From positions 63,322,928 through 63,386,927 of the forward strand of contig NC_133773.1 in NCBI RefSeq assembly GCF_003597395.2: 64,000 nt of DNA, read 5' to 3'. Made by a program: the position numbers and the translations under genes. Of the stretch, positions 1 through 12,108 are shown in pieces. How positions within the stretch are numbered: position 1 is the first letter of the stretch; every line of letters starts with the position of its first letter. The notes below the pieces were generated by a model. That model made no database searches, was not told where the DNA came from, and worked only from the letters and a program-made list of their open reading frames with translations. This DNA comes from Chelonoidis abingdonii (lineage: Eukaryota; Chordata; Testudines; Testudinidae).

Positions 1-318
1 TTCTTTTGTGTTTCCAACCTCTTAAGATGACACAGTGGAAATTATTTCCATTGTGTAGGAAATACCCCCTGACACTTAGTTTGAATCATGTACACATTAA
101 GTCAAAAATCTTTGACCTTAGCTAAATGCATCACTCCATCTGTAATCAGGATAATAATTCAAAAACACCATGTAGGATTGAGGCATTTAAAACAAAGAGA
201 ACAAGTTTTCCCTCTTATACTATTTCCTGAGGAATTGCTTTGTACTGATATGTTACTTGCTTCCTTCACTTTGGTTCTATGTTGTACGTTTTTTAAGCAT
301 CCTGAAGGCCCAAATCAT

Positions 319-546
319 ACTGAATAGCACATATCAGAGGGATAGCCGTGTTAGTCTGGATCTGTAAAAAGCAACAGAGTCTCCTGTGGCATCTTTAAGA
401 CTAACAGATGTATTGGAGCATAAGCTTTCGTGGGTGAATGCCCACTTTGTCATGCGTCTGACAAAGTGAGACGAAAGCTTATGCTCTAATACATCTGTTA
501 GTCTTAAAGGTGCCACAGGACTCTGTTGCTTTTTACTGAATAGCAC
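319..546. mobile_element. Penelope-like element end, head-to-head palindrome, 12-bp TSD
   Basis: The insert (331-534) is bounded by an identical 12-bp direct repeat, ACTGAATAGCAC, at 319-330 and 535-546. Inside, bases 371-431 are the reverse complement of about 471-529 with two mismatches and one indel. The centre is CTTTGTCA-tgcgtc-TGACAAAG at 445-466. The left half reads as the reverse complement of the terminal sequence also seen at 19868-19990; the right half repeats that sequence forwards and stops early. The family is linked to PLEs through the coding copy at 13615-14266, whose 3' end is similar. No coding capacity remains. Confidence 0.8.
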
Positions 547-935
547 CTTTCCCTGAAAGCCGATCTATTGAAATCAGTGGAGCTAAGTGCAGAGTAAGAG
601 ACTACTTTGTGAGTAAGGGAAAAGAATTGGGCCCTTAAATAATTTTCATGGAAGAATCTGTCCAAGCATGACCAGGTGTTTTTTTTGGGGGTGGGTGGGC
701 GTGGGGAGCTGTTTAGGATTAGGGATGGGCTGATTAGAATTCCTATAATTTAAAGTGCTTATGATACCGACAATTAAGAATTATTGCATTTATAAATCTT
801 TTGTAGTAGTGCTGATAATATGGTGCTGAGCATTTACACAATGTTTTACAACCCTAGATCAGACATGTTCCTTACTCCAAAGAGTTTGTCTCATTTTATC
901 AGATTATAAATAAGCACAAGGCAGCAAGTGGGGAG

Positions 936-1620
936 AAAGAGGATGGGGGTGTATCTTAATTATGAGAAGATGGGAGAACTAATTGCCTGAAGAGGTGGGT
1001 CTGAAGAAGGAGAAAGAGAGTGATTGGCAGATGAGGACATGGATTATGTTGCAGGAGTATAAGGGAGCATGATAGAACACCTAAAGCATAGAATGGGAAG
1101 AAATAGGCAAAGGTAGGTAGATGTAAGATCAGATGAGTGGGAAGAACATGGAGTGGGGACATGGGAGAAGAGATGTAGGTGGAACAGGATAATGGAGAAC
1201 CTTAAACAATGCTCATCACTAAAATTCACCAATGGCCACTACATAGTGATAATGAGATACCACTATATTTCCCTGTACTTACAATAGGAAATAAATGCAA
1301 TGTGGTGACTGTAGTATGTTGGACATTCAGTACTGTAAGTGAGGGTGAGCAGTCACACTGTTATTCAGATAGAGACAAGAAACTTGTCAATGGAGGCATT
1401 CAAAGAGCAGGGTAATGTGATGGAAGGGACTAGGGGGACCATGGAGAAAGGATAGATGTGGAAGAAAGCAAAGAGAAAAAAGTGAGGATTTAGTGAGAAA
1501 TTAAACTGGGATAGAGGGAGAGAGAAGAATCAAAGACCCCCTGCATTTGCAGCCTGGGAAATGAGCAGGATAATTGAGCTGTCAACAGGGAGTAAAAAGG
1601 CAGAGGAGGTGGATGAAAAC
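936..1620 (-). mobile_element. possible degenerate L2-like LINE fragment
   Basis: Purine-rich text at 936-1200 and again at 1370-1620 resembles in wording the minus-strand L2-like element at 53.2-57 kb, for example the stretches around 1380-1420. The middle part (about 1205-1370) looks unrelated and may be a later insertion. No clear reverse transcriptase frame survives. The assignment is weak and based on resemblance only. Confidence 0.25.
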
Positions 1621-2207
1621 TAAAATCAGTTTGGAAATACTGACTTTCAGATGGCAGCAGAATATCTAATTAAAAATGATTGAGGCTAGTTCTCTAGCTG
1701 TCTCAATGGTTTATTTTCTGATGCCTTGTCTGTGATTCCCTCAGACACCACAAACTAGACTGGGTCTGGCTTTTTTGTTACTGTCTGATAGCCCTCCCAG
1801 AGCTGCTCAGGAAGTGGTTTCAGAGGTGCTGGCCAAGATTTTCGAAAGTGACTAGTCATTTGGCTTCCTCAAATTTGGATGTCCAACTCGACATACTTTA
1901 TAGGGGTCTAGTTTTCAGAGGACAAGTGCTCAGCACGTACTGAAAAGCAGGCTCATTTGACAATATCTTAAACTGGGCATCCAGAATCACTTTTGAAAAT
2001 ATTGACTGTTGTCTTTTGACTGAGGTTTCAAACCAAATTCCTAATAATTTGTGATCATTAAAACTTCTGTAGAACTTTTAATGAAAATAAAGTTGTAGCC
2101 TCTGATCTGTTTGCCAACATCCAATATGACTAATGACATTCTGCCATCTACATCTCCAGTGACATTTCAGTAGCCTCCACTTCCGGTCCTAAACCATAAT
2201 GTAGTAA

Positions 2208-2400
2208 TTATAATACTGCCAATAATGATATTTTCTAAGCACTATACAAACATTGGTTAACCTTCACTACGTCCCTGTACGGGAAAGAGGTATTATCTCA
2301 ATTTTACACATCAGGGAAAGACAAGGAGGTTAAATGGCATGATCATAGAAAGTCAGCATCAGTGAGGGATGAGAACTCAGAAGTTCCTGATGCCACACTC
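2208..2400 (-). mobile_element. MIR/CORE-SINE-like relic
   Basis: Read on the minus strand, the order of motifs matches an old MIR-type SINE. On the plus strand there is a TTTTACA-like stretch near 2300, then text about 'gggaaag..aggttaaat', then a stretch ending in the equivalent of the tRNA-derived head near 2390. It is strongly diverged and no target duplication is visible. Confidence 0.4.
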
Positions 2401-2419
2401 ATTGCTATCTCTTCACTGT

Positions 2420-3127
2420 TACTGTGTAAAGTAAACTCCCAAATGACTCGGGGACATGAGTTTTATTCAGATAATCAGGAGTTCAGATAATGGAGAGAAC
2501 AGGAGCCATTCAGCAGTAGGGATGGCAGTTCCCATGGCCAGTCTGCTCCTTGTTCTCCTCCTCCCAGTCCTAGCTGGAGATCTCTGCTCACCCCAGCTCA
2601 GTCACTCCTTTCTGTGACAGCATGAGTGTGGAGGACTCCTTCCCCTGCTGCAGGGCACCATGATACCCAATCCCTGCAGGCACAAGTTGCAGAGGGCGGG
2701 GGAGAAGAGGGGAGAGAAGGCTGTGGTCCTGGCAAAGCAGAGCAGAGATCTCCCTAGCCAGGACTCTGGTCTGCCCTGCCAGGATTGCAGCCTCCCTTGC
2801 ACCTGCAGGGATTGGATGTCACTGGCCCTGCAGCAGTGCAGTGAGCCTGCTGTCACAGCCCCACTCACTCTCCCCTGACAACAGGGCTGGAGAGGCCTCC
2901 CTGCATGGCTGCAGGAGCAATGCAACAGCAGCTTGGCCTCCCCCGTGGCTGGGATCCTTATTCTCCTCCTTGCAGCACTTGTGAAGGGGGTCTCTGCTCT
3001 ATTATCTAACCCCCACCTGATCCCAATCCCTTCCTTGTCCTCCAGCATGATACATAGGGGACAAGGAAAGAATTGGGATAATGCAGAGGTTCCAATAATA
3101 CAATTTCAGATAAATGGAAGTACTGTA
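2420..3127. mobile_element. possible Tigger/pogo-like non-autonomous element with GC-rich interior
   Basis: The left edge carries TACTGTGTAAAG and two 'CAGATAAT' motifs (about 2467-2490). The right edge, read in reverse complement, has TACAGTACTTCC followed by 'TTATCTGAA' (3095-3127). These look like diverged inverted termini of the kind seen in pogo-type elements. The interior (2500-3060) is much richer in G+C than its surroundings and holds overlapping open frames on both strands that resemble no family I know. A GC-rich low-complexity origin is the alternative. Confidence 0.35.
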
Positions 3128-6100
3128 TTGTGTTCTGTCGCTATGCACTGCTAAAATGATTACTATTTTTCACCTTCAGGTTACATTTCAGCAGTGGATG
3201 AAGTATCCCCTGCACAATCTGTAGATCAGTTTAAGATTGTAAATTGCTTTTGGAGCAAATAAATAGAAGATAATATATGTTGTAAAACCCATGGGATCAT
3301 TTTTATCTGCCAAAGGCCATTTCCTCCACTGAAGTGAATTAACGGAGGCTGATTCACCCTAGCTAAGCTAAGGATCTAGCCCTAAACATTCTGATGTCAG
3401 ATACATTTTCATTGGTTTTAGTTTCACACTTTCAGATCAGCTAGCTGTTTTTAATTATTAGATTGCTAAAGTTAGACTAGTGGTATTTTTGTTTAGGATG
3501 TAGTTTTCACAGAAGAGACATACCTTGTAGAGTTTCTGACTCATTCAGTTACTTGGTTTACTTTATTTTTAGCAGGAATCTATAATTGATCTCAAAGTAA
3601 AACAAAAAATATCTCTGGCTGGAATGCAAGGGTAGCAATTACAGCTCAGCTTTTCCTAATATCTGTCTTCCAGTCCCTTGGAAGTGTTTTTAAAAGCTAG
3701 ACAGAAATTTTATAGTGTGAGAGCTCAATGATATTTATGTCTACAGTTGCAAGACAACCATGAAGCCATATCACAAATCAGTATCTGGCACACTGTGCCT
3801 TATGAAATAAATATACTATATAGCAGTTTTAATATAAAGCCATAAATTTTAAAGCGTACTATGCCAATGGAACATTTTACACTAAATGATCTATTAGCTT
3901 TTTATATTAGTAGCATTGAATATGGTCTCTTGTTTGAAAGCTCTATCGGAGGCCAGGTGAATTTCCACAGATGATATTTATAACATAGCAGTAATACATT
4001 TTAAGTCAAATATATATAAAGCAACACTTTTACTATTTAGGAACAGGTTCACTAAAAATTACAGTTTTGTGAGTTCAGAAAACAAGCTTAGCAAGAGTGC
4101 TTGTACTTTTTGTTAAATATATTAATTTGCAAATTTTTGAGCATTGGGAAAGTTAATTAAACTCAAGAGAGACTTTCTTTCATCTTTATTTCTGTTGTTA
4201 GCACCCTCAAAAGGAACAAAAATGGAGCTATAACTTGGCAATGGGACATCATCATATTACTTATTCAAACAAACACAAGCTGGCAGTTATTATAAACTGG
4301 TGGCTTATGGAAAAGTCCCATAGAATTTAAAAGAAAATAATAATTTGACTTTCATTTTTGTTGGTAGTATCTACAGAATTCACTAGAGATTTATGTCCCT
4401 GCCATAGGATTCCATAACATAGTTCAAAACCCTATAAAAAAGAGATTGTTCTTTGTTTTAAAGAGTTTTGAGGTAATTTCTATAGAACTGGATGTGACAG
4501 ATATGGCAATTTCCTGTAGTATCCTTGAAAAACCTTTTGGAATTAAGTTTAAGTAGATTTGGAGTTCATTGTATTAAAAATGCAAAGTTTATGTATTATT
4601 CTGGAATTGTATATAAATTTTGTAGCTGGAGAGATGTGACCAAAGTAAACCGTAGGAAGTATTATGAGCTTCAAAGGATTGTTTGAAACAATGTGCCAAA
4701 GAAGAATGAACTCTGGGGATAAAATGGGTTTCCCAGGAAATCTGTAGGGAGAGGTGAATACAGATTTATCCCCCTTTCCCCAGCCTTTTGAAGCTATGCC
4801 CTGAAGAAAAGACCTGTGTCTGTGATCACCAGTTACATGAGGACAAGATCAAAAGCTGAAGCTGAATAAAAGAAAGAAAGAATGGTTCATGGTTGTTGTT
4901 CTGAGGTAAAGTGATTATGAATTTGTAATCACAGAAAAACCTCGGTGCGATCTGAAGGACTGGCCACCTCCCAGAGCCCTTGTTGGAGCAAAAGTGATCT
5001 TTGGTAAGATGATTAGCATGTGTCTTATTATTGGTAATATGTTTTTCTGTAATGCTTTCACCTTAAGAATAAATGTGCTTCCTCAGAAAGAGCTGAGTGC
5101 TAACTTATAACTGAGGGCAACTACAAATGTTCATAGCCTCTGAGGAGAAAGTAAAGCACAGACACTGACCTGTTTAGGCAATCTGGCTTATTGGGGAACT
5201 CACGGTGTAGGTGGGGAAGTGTGCAGCCTAGAGAAAACCTGGACAAGAGGGAGAGAGATGAGGGTCTCTGCCCAAGGGAGGTGACAGCTAGGAGCCTAAA
5301 AGTGGGTGCCCTTCCTGGACCACAGAGGGAAAGTAAAGGTGCAGTTGCCATAAACTGTGAAACATTATTAATTTTTACATAAACTGTTTGACTTCATTCC
5401 TATTACATTCTATAGGACTTTCTCATATGGGATTGTGATCTCATGACTGATCTCCCAAGTAAATGAGCTGGTGGTCGCAGTGCAATTCCAAGTGGGCCAT
5501 ATCACTGAGGCCACCATTGTATTTGGCACAAATTGACTTTGGGTTAGCTGTCTCACAAGAGTCTATGGACTGAGTTGGCATGTAGCATGAACTATCCTCT
5601 CTCACCTTGAAGTGGGACTCATCTCCATCAAGGTACCTTGGTGGGGAAACTTGTGCTGCTTATGCCTCCAGTGTACTTGAAGAATTAGCTTCCTCTAAAG
5701 TCCTGTACTTCTGGGAATGAGCTGAGATCTTCTACTGAGATCAGGAGATCATTAGACCCTGCTAGAACATCAATGATTTCCTGTACAAAAATTACATGAA
5801 AGCTGTAATTGAAGTGTACATTTTTAAAAATCTGTTTTCAATGGCTTATTACATTAGTGTTTGATCAGGATTGATAAGTTTTAACCTAAAACCCTAGTCA
5901 TGATGGAGTTTTCATGTTCTTAGTATTACCTTATGGGGCTTAACAGTGATGTGAACTTTGGTGCTTCCAGCATTTTGAAGACTGAGTGGCTCATTCAAAG
6001 ATGCAAGAGAAGGAAATACAGATAGCACTTTCTTATTCATAAAATTTCCCAGAATGTAATGGATGAATGCTATCTTACAACATGCGGAAGGCTGGTTCCA

Positions 6101-6920
6101 TTCATGTGTAAATCTCAACAGAATTTGATGCAGCTCTGGATTATATCTCTGTGGAGAGTAAAATTTCTTTGGATTCTACTGCTGAAAATCTTGAAGTGCT
6201 CTTATTTTTAAATGTACTGTAGTGTTATTATTCATCACCCTGTAGCCACTATCCCCCTGCTGCACACAAATCAAGTGAATTTGTTATGCACTGCCTTCCC
6301 TAGTAAACTCAATCATGAAACCTAGGAAAATGTATGTTACTCTGACAAGTCAAATATGCTCTTGCCAAGAAACACATGCAGCTTTTTTACTGTGCTATTT
6401 CTAGCTTTATAAAAACTAGACAAGAACAGATTAAATTTATTATTAAAACAAATCAGTAATCAAAGTTTCCATTAAGAAATGGTCCTGGTCTTTATAGAGA
6501 GGTTTTTATTTCAAGCATTTTGGACCCAATCCAAAGAGCACTGACATCAGAAGAAAGACTCCCATTGATTTCAGTGGGCTTTGGATCAGGCATTTGAAGA
6601 GCAAAAGTGAAAGTTGTATTCTAAATTGCTCTGTTGTGCCACCGGTAATTTTTTCTCTTCAATTCTTCCATAATATAAAGGATTACTACTAATCCTATTC
6701 ACATGTTAAATGGCCCTCATAAAGTGGGTCCTGTGGGAACCTTATAAAAAGATCCCATTTATTTTGCACACATAAAGGAAAAAAAATTAATTGCTTGTCT
6801 ATAAACTATTTAGAAACTGTTTGTATCTGAGATTGCATGTATATGGTGCGTATCTTTTGCAAATGTGGAAGCATTGTTGCTACTATCCTTTGTATGACCT
6901 TTAAATGTTAGTAATACTCT
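3128..6920. other. AT-rich stretch, nothing recognised
   Basis: No gene, clear transposon end or long repeat is visible. Short open frames here (for example 5121-5382 and 5912-6118) are uncharacteristic and have no recognisable motif. The stretch may contain ancient repeats too diverged to name. Confidence 0.5.
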
Positions 6921-6924
6921 TAAA

Positions 6925-7115
6925 TAGTGCTTTTCATTCACAGACCCCAAAGCATTTTACAAAGGAAGGAATCATTATGTCCACTTTACAGATAGAGAAA
7001 TGAAGGACTTGCTCAAGGTCAGAAAGTATGTCAATAGCAGTGACAGGACTACAACCCACCCTTCTGATTCCTAGCCTAGATCCTTATCCATTCAACCACA
7101 CTACCCTATAAGGGT
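6925..7115 (-). mobile_element. MIR/CORE-SINE-like relic
   Basis: Plus-strand order: 'CCACTTTACAGATAGAGAAATGA' region near 6980-7003, then 'GACTTGCTCAAGGTC' (7006-7020), then a segment ending in 'CATTCAACCACACTACCCT'. This is the reverse-complement order of a MIR-type SINE: the CORE region, then the promoter-bearing head. Similarity is at the level of remembered consensus and was not aligned. Confidence 0.5.
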
Positions 7116-7306
7116 ATGCATGATTCATGGTATTGATTCCTGGGGATATTTCTTAACAGGACAGAAAGTCCTCTAAGACAGAAACAGTCCTCTACATTTG
7201 TTAAGTTAAGACACTGTGGATAATTTATAGTGTTCAAGGCACTGACTGAGGCCTAGATATGTATTCTCTTCATTGCTTATCCACAGGGCACTTTCATTTG
7301 TAATAG

Positions 7307-8370
7307 GACTGTCAGAGGATAGCTGACTCTCTGCAGGGGTCGGGCTCAGCTTATCTCTGACAGAACCCACAAGGGGAAACAAGGCAAATCAGGTTCACCT
7401 GGGACTAATTAACTCACTGGGTAGTAATTGGGAAGCAGTTAATTATTGAGGGAAGCTCTCAGGCATGATAAAAGAAAGAAACTCTAACTAAAGATAGGTT
7501 GAAGAACAGATTCTCTCAAGGGAGAGGCTTGGCAACATAGTAAGAGGAGGGCTTTTTTTTTTTTTTTTTTCTCTTCTTCTCTCAGGGGGAAACCTGATGA
7601 GGGGGCTCACCTGGAAAGGAAGCTAAAGAAGAATTCTGTTAAGTGTGAGAGGCTCTCAAAGGAGGCTCTAGGAATGCTAAATCTTAGTGGAACCTGACCC
7701 CTGTGAAAGGATTTCACCAAGTAACAGCAGAAGTCCCAGATTAGAAGAATTGTATACTGTTCTAAGGAAGGCTTGTTGTGGTTGACCTTTGGGAGACGGA
7801 CCTTGACCCAAGAGGGGAGACTCTTTCCCAGTTGATAACAGGCCTTGGCTCTAGCAGAGGGTTCTGGGTCAAAAAAGCCTTGCTGATAAGGGACCTGGAC
7901 GTAAGTGGGATTATAGACTAAGGCTAACTCAACCCCTTTCTCTTCATATAGAGATGCTGGGGTGGAAACCTATGTATATAAAGTGTTGCCTTTGAGTTAA
8001 ATAAAAAAATGTTCTGAAGGGGCACTGTCTAATACAGGGTTCTCAAATTTTTGTACTGGTGACTCCTTTCACATAGCAAGCCTTTGAGTATGACCCCCCC
8101 CCCCCCCCACTGGTTTTAAATTAAAAATACATTTTTATATATAACACCATTATAAATGCTGGTGGCAAAGAGGGGTTTGGGATGGAGGTTGACAGCTTGT
8201 GACCTACCCTTTATTAACCTTGTGACCACTTGAGGGGTCTTGACCCCCAGTTTGAGAATCCCTGGTTTAATTGGCTTTATTGGATGCATTGAAAGCCCAC
8301 TAAAGGAAACTGAGGCAGAGATGGAATTGCAGTTCTGGTCTGGGCTGACAGGTGGTGCATCAAAGGTAAG
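7307..8370 (+). mobile_element. LTR-like block interrupted by a hAT MITE
   Basis: The stretch begins TGTCAGAGG, has a poly-T tract at 7554-7571, a TATA-like TATATAAAG near 7976-7984 and an AATAAA signal near 8000-8006. This order (U3-like part, TATA box, polyadenylation signal) suits an LTR. The hAT MITE at 8035-8264 sits just after the AATAAA. No matching second LTR or internal coding region is seen, so a solo LTR is the likely form. The right boundary is a guess. Confidence 0.4.
8035..8264. mobile_element. non-autonomous hAT element (230 bp)
   Basis: The termini are inverted: CAGGGTTCTCAAA at 8035 and TTTGAGAATCCCTG ending at 8264. The flanking 8-mers GTCTAATA (8027-8034) and GTTTAATT (8265-8272) match at 6 of 8 positions, as expected for an aged hAT target duplication. 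It is the same family as 60667-60886. It contains a C-homopolymer at about 8094-8108. Confidence 0.8.
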
Positions 8371-8871
8371 GCTGTATTAATGTTAAGCAACATGAGTATT
8401 TGAACTTTGTCTTATGTAAAGAAGTCAGCATATATAATTTACTCTTTCTCCCCCCTGAAGAAACAAATTCTAGTTCAATTCTTTGTTCCACTTATCCTAA
8501 AATGGCTGTTAATATTAAACAAAAATAAGGACTAAGCGGCTAAGCAGACTGGGTGGCTAAGCAGACTTGTAAAGAAATAAGTAGTCTTTCACTTCTTCTA
8601 TATCACTGATCTGAACAAGACTCAGTTGCTACTGATTGACAGTAGCTAGTACCTCATATCTGTTTGGCGGCCTACATGAAGTGAGATTTTTGGTCTTAGT
8701 CTGTTTCCTGGTGGATAGGGGACACAATCACAAACAAATGGACATCCTTGCTGGCGATCTGAAATGTGTATCAAGACTAAATTGCTATCCCCCAGTGCAG
8801 TGTCATAGTGGGGATAATAAAGAGAAGCCTGAACTACTGTTGGCTATGCTATATCTGTTCTGTGACTAAAG

Positions 8872-8987
8872 TAGGGTGACCAAGTGTGAAAAATTGGGAT
8901 GGGGGTGGGGGGTAATAGGAGCCTGTATAAGACAAAGAGCCAAAAATTGGGACTGTCCCTATAAAATTGGGACATCTGGTCAGCCTA
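8872..8987. mobile_element. short hAT MITE (116 bp) with perfect 8-bp TSD
   Basis: The ends TAGGGTGACC and GGTCAGCCTA are inverted repeats with one mismatch in ten. An identical 8-bp repeat, GACTAAAG, flanks it (8864-8871 and 8988-8995). Eight-base duplications and a TAGGG start fit the hAT superfamily. A second copy lies at about 45832-45954. It is far too short to code for a transposase. Confidence 0.8.
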
Positions 8988-9881
8988 GACTAAAGAGAGG
9001 ACTCCAGAATCCAAGTATCAGTTATGGACAAAGGCATGGGTCTGTTTGTGGGTTTCATTAGTTCTAAATTAAGATGTGGTCTGAAGCCAGTAGACATAAA
9101 GTTTAATAGCTGCCTATCACCATAGTATCTGAGAACCTTCTGGATAATTGTCATAGCAAGGTCCATAGTGGAATTAATTGGCTCTCTTTCCTATCTGAGT
9201 TATGGGAAACTGTTTGGGATAGATTCTTTTTTGGGGACTTGGAGAGAGTGGGGGGACACTTGTAAATATCACTTTGATGATGATGGAAAAAGAGTTAACG
9301 AAGAGGAAGATCTTTCCGGGTGCCCTAAATGTGGTAAAACTTCCATTTAGTCTCCTCATGCCCTTCAGCTGAGAACTACTTCTGTACCATCTCAAGTGCT
9401 TCCCCCCCAGGTTTTGCAATTTGAATTATCCCAGAGAAGTGCAATCATGTTAGTGTCTCATAGAGGGAGAGGCAGTCTGAAATGTAGCTGAGATGTGACC
9501 TATTAATGGTCTCAGTTTAGTACTCCCTGTAATCTGCACTGATCATTCAAAAAAGCCCTGGTGGAACCTTTTTAAATACTGTGGTCTTAAAGGGCTTTTT
9601 GTACTAAACATGTATGTCTTTACTGATATCTTATCCCCTCTGCCTATGCATTTTAAGACCTCTAGACTTTCTGGTTAGCAACTGTCCTGCATTAGGTGGC
9701 AAAGTTATGAAAACTGTGAGATACAGTCAAGTTGCAAAAAACTTGACAATTTATTACCACAAAGGTTTGGCAGTGTCTAAACTATGAAAGAGAGATGATA
9801 ATCTACTGCTGTCATTGATTCTTCTCTCATAGGTTAAAAGGGACACTGCTGACCACTCATTTTAACCTCGGGGGAGGGGGG

Positions 9882-9883
<2 letters not shown>

Positions 9884-9912
<29 letters not shown>
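9884..9912. repeat. (GT)n microsatellite
   Basis: About 14 GT units follow a G-rich run (9870-9882). Confidence 0.95.
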
Positions 9913-10044
9913 ATATCTGAATATGGCTTCTTGTCAGGAAAATGGTGGTTCAGTCACTTTTCAACTGGCAGTACTCTTCAGCCTTTCTATGAGAGGTTAG
10001 CTACTCAGAAGGAGGGATCTGTGAAGTTAATACTATGAATGAGG

Positions 10045-10215
10045 GAAAAGAGATGGTGTAGTAGATGGTGCACTGGACTGGGACTGAAGACACTAGGTTA
10101 TATTCTTGACTTTGTTATAGGGTTACCATGGTCAAGTCATTTAAATTTTCCTATCTGTAAAATGGGCATGACCTCCTGAGTACAGCATTTGACTTTACTG
10201 ATAAGTGCTAAAGAA
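10045..10215 (+). mobile_element. MIR/CORE-SINE-like relic, plus strand
   Basis: The order 'GTGCACTGGACTGGGACT' (10068-10085), 'GTCAAGTCATTTAAATTTTC' and 'CTATCTGTAAAATGGGCATG' (10151-10170) then 'AAGTGCTAAAGAAATGAC' is that of a MIR-type SINE: head, CORE, 3' part. It is diverged and has no visible target duplication. Confidence 0.55.
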
Positions 10216-10330
10216 ATGACTTTTATTTTCCAAATATATTTCTTCAGCAGATCCAAACTGACCATCCCTTCTCCTTGCAGCTTCAGAGATTGTAAAGATT
10301 AGAGGTAGAAAGGAGCTGAGGGGCAATCTC

Positions 10331-10355
10331 AAAAAAAAAAAAAAAAAAAAAAAAA
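10331..10355. repeat. A homopolymer
   Basis: An uninterrupted run of 25 A follows 'GGGCAATCTC'. It could be the tail of a minus- or plus-strand retroelement, but no recognisable body adjoins it. Confidence 0.9.
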
Positions 10356-10959
10356 GACAACAACAAACCCCCTTGGTTCTGCAGTGTTGGAACAGGGGCA
10401 TGTATACTTCCCCCAACAGGTTACTGCTTTGTAGTAATTTCCTTACCCAATGGCAGGATGCACAATCTTTCAGTGGGAATCTGCAGAGGTAGTACATTCT
10501 GAAAACCACACTTGCTTTGGGTTACTTACCATTCTTGACCTCTATTCCTATCTGAACCCTTGCAGGAAAGGCAATCTTTAGTCCCCTCAGCCCAGTGAAT
10601 CTCTTCAGAAGGGAACTGTGTGCGTGTGAATTGAATATTTGGGAGATGGGTGGGAACACTTCTCTGGCAGGATGGCTTTTTATTAAGAGTGGCAGTCCCT
10701 TGAAAGTGCTATGTGATTTGGAATTCTAGAAGTGTTCCAGTGAGAGATGGACTGAGTGTAGTGTGGAGTTCAAAGCTGAGTGATAGTTTGCATTCTTCTC
10801 TCATTTGTTATATCCATTGTAGCTATTTATCACATGGTTTTGTAATATATCTTGTAGCTATAATCACCAAATACATAGTGTTCTCTGTGTAGTAACATAT
10901 AAGAGAGCTCTTTATCTCTAATCATAAAGAGAAAATGCCTAGACGCTCTTATTTCTGGC

Positions 10960-11068
10960 AAAAGGCTCCAAATCCTACTGTTTGCTGAATCTATTTTGGC
11001 CACTGTCTGGCTATAGATACTGGCTAGATGGACCATTGTTCTGACCCAGTATAGCTGTTCTTATTTTC
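10960..11068 (+). mobile_element. CR1/L3-like LINE 3' end
   Basis: The sequence 'ACTGGCTAGATGGACCATTG' (11019-11038) followed by 'CTGACCCAGTATAGCTGTTC' (11041-11060) is the typical 3' tail of a CR1-group LINE. It is 5'-truncated and non-coding. Confidence 0.7.
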
Positions 11069-11638
11069 TTTATATCCTAACTGAGTGCTTCCTATAATAA
11101 GACCATGACAACTAAGTACATCTGATATTACTGCGGTACCGTTCTTTAGTTTTCATAGTGCTTGTCCGAGCAAATCTACATTGACTATACAGGAACTTCT
11201 AGTTAACCTGTTTGTAAATAATATAATCCTGAAATTCTAATTACATTTTTCATCTTTATGTAGTTGTCTGCTGTAAGACACTTAATGCATTCTGAAGACT
11301 CTGAGGCTTCTGGACCTCGGTGTGGTAAAATCTGTCAAAAATACATGCACGCTAAAGGGGAAAAGAAAATTAAACAAAACCCTGTTTCCCCCTCCCCCAT
11401 AAAAATATTGTATATGTTGACTACACTCCATATGAACTCCCTTGCCAACAATGATTTTGTCCAAATCTGTACCCTCCTTGGGCTGCAGAATGATAGAGGG
11501 ATGGAGGCAGAATTCATGGAGTACTGTATCAGTGTCTAATAATATTGGAAATGTACAGCTTAAAATTGAGACCCAAGATATTACTCATGAAAATAGTCAA
11601 GCCTCGCTGCCCTTTTTACAGTGATATTTAGGAGTACA

Positions 11639-12108
11639 CTGTGATGAGGTGTTCAACTCACCAGCCCTGAAGAGGTTCAAGTGACTCAGACAAGGCTAAT
11701 TAACCGTATAGGTTTCACCTCAGAGAATCTGGCTGGATTTATAAATTACTAACTGCTGATGAAACCCAGCTGGGTAAATTGTAAAGGCAGAAAGTTTGCA
11801 GCACAAAGGGGCTGTAAGGAGAGAGTCTATAGCTGCTCTTGGTTTCCTCCTACCCACCTCTCTGTGTCTCCAGAAGGGAGCAAAAGCCCTGGCATTCTGT
11901 CCCTGACAAAAGAGGTTTACCCAGAAGAATTGCAAGGAAGGAACTCTGCCTTCCACAAGTTAGGAGGAAGCCCAGGAAAAGAGCAGTGAGGGCTGAGACT
12001 GTGTAGACCCTGGCTACTGACAAGGTCGCCAGGCCTGATCCCAGAGTAGTAGGCAAGTCCAGATTCCCTTAGCTGCAGGGCAAGTAGCACTGGGAATTAC
12101 AGACAAGG
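11639..12108 (+). mobile_element. possible LTR-like block
   Basis: It starts TGTGATGAGGTGTTC and has LTR-like composition but no clear TATA box or polyadenylation signal. SINE and CR1 pieces follow directly at 12109-12580 and similar text resumes after 12590, so the block may be interrupted by them. The identification is tentative; open frames here on both strands are not recognised. Confidence 0.3.

Noticed and set aside
441..480. Functional hammerheads in the two arms of the 319-546 palindrome
   Set aside because: CTGATGA is changed to forms such as CTGACAA or TGACAAA in both arms and one stem II is collapsed.
2602..3048. 148-codon minus-strand frame
   Set aside because: Cys/Ser/Arg-rich translation of a GC-rich block with competing frames on the other strand; no recognisable domain.
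10195..10509. 104-codon minus-strand frame with a poly-Phe run
   Set aside because: The run is the translation of the A homopolymer at 10331-10355 and the rest shows no domain.
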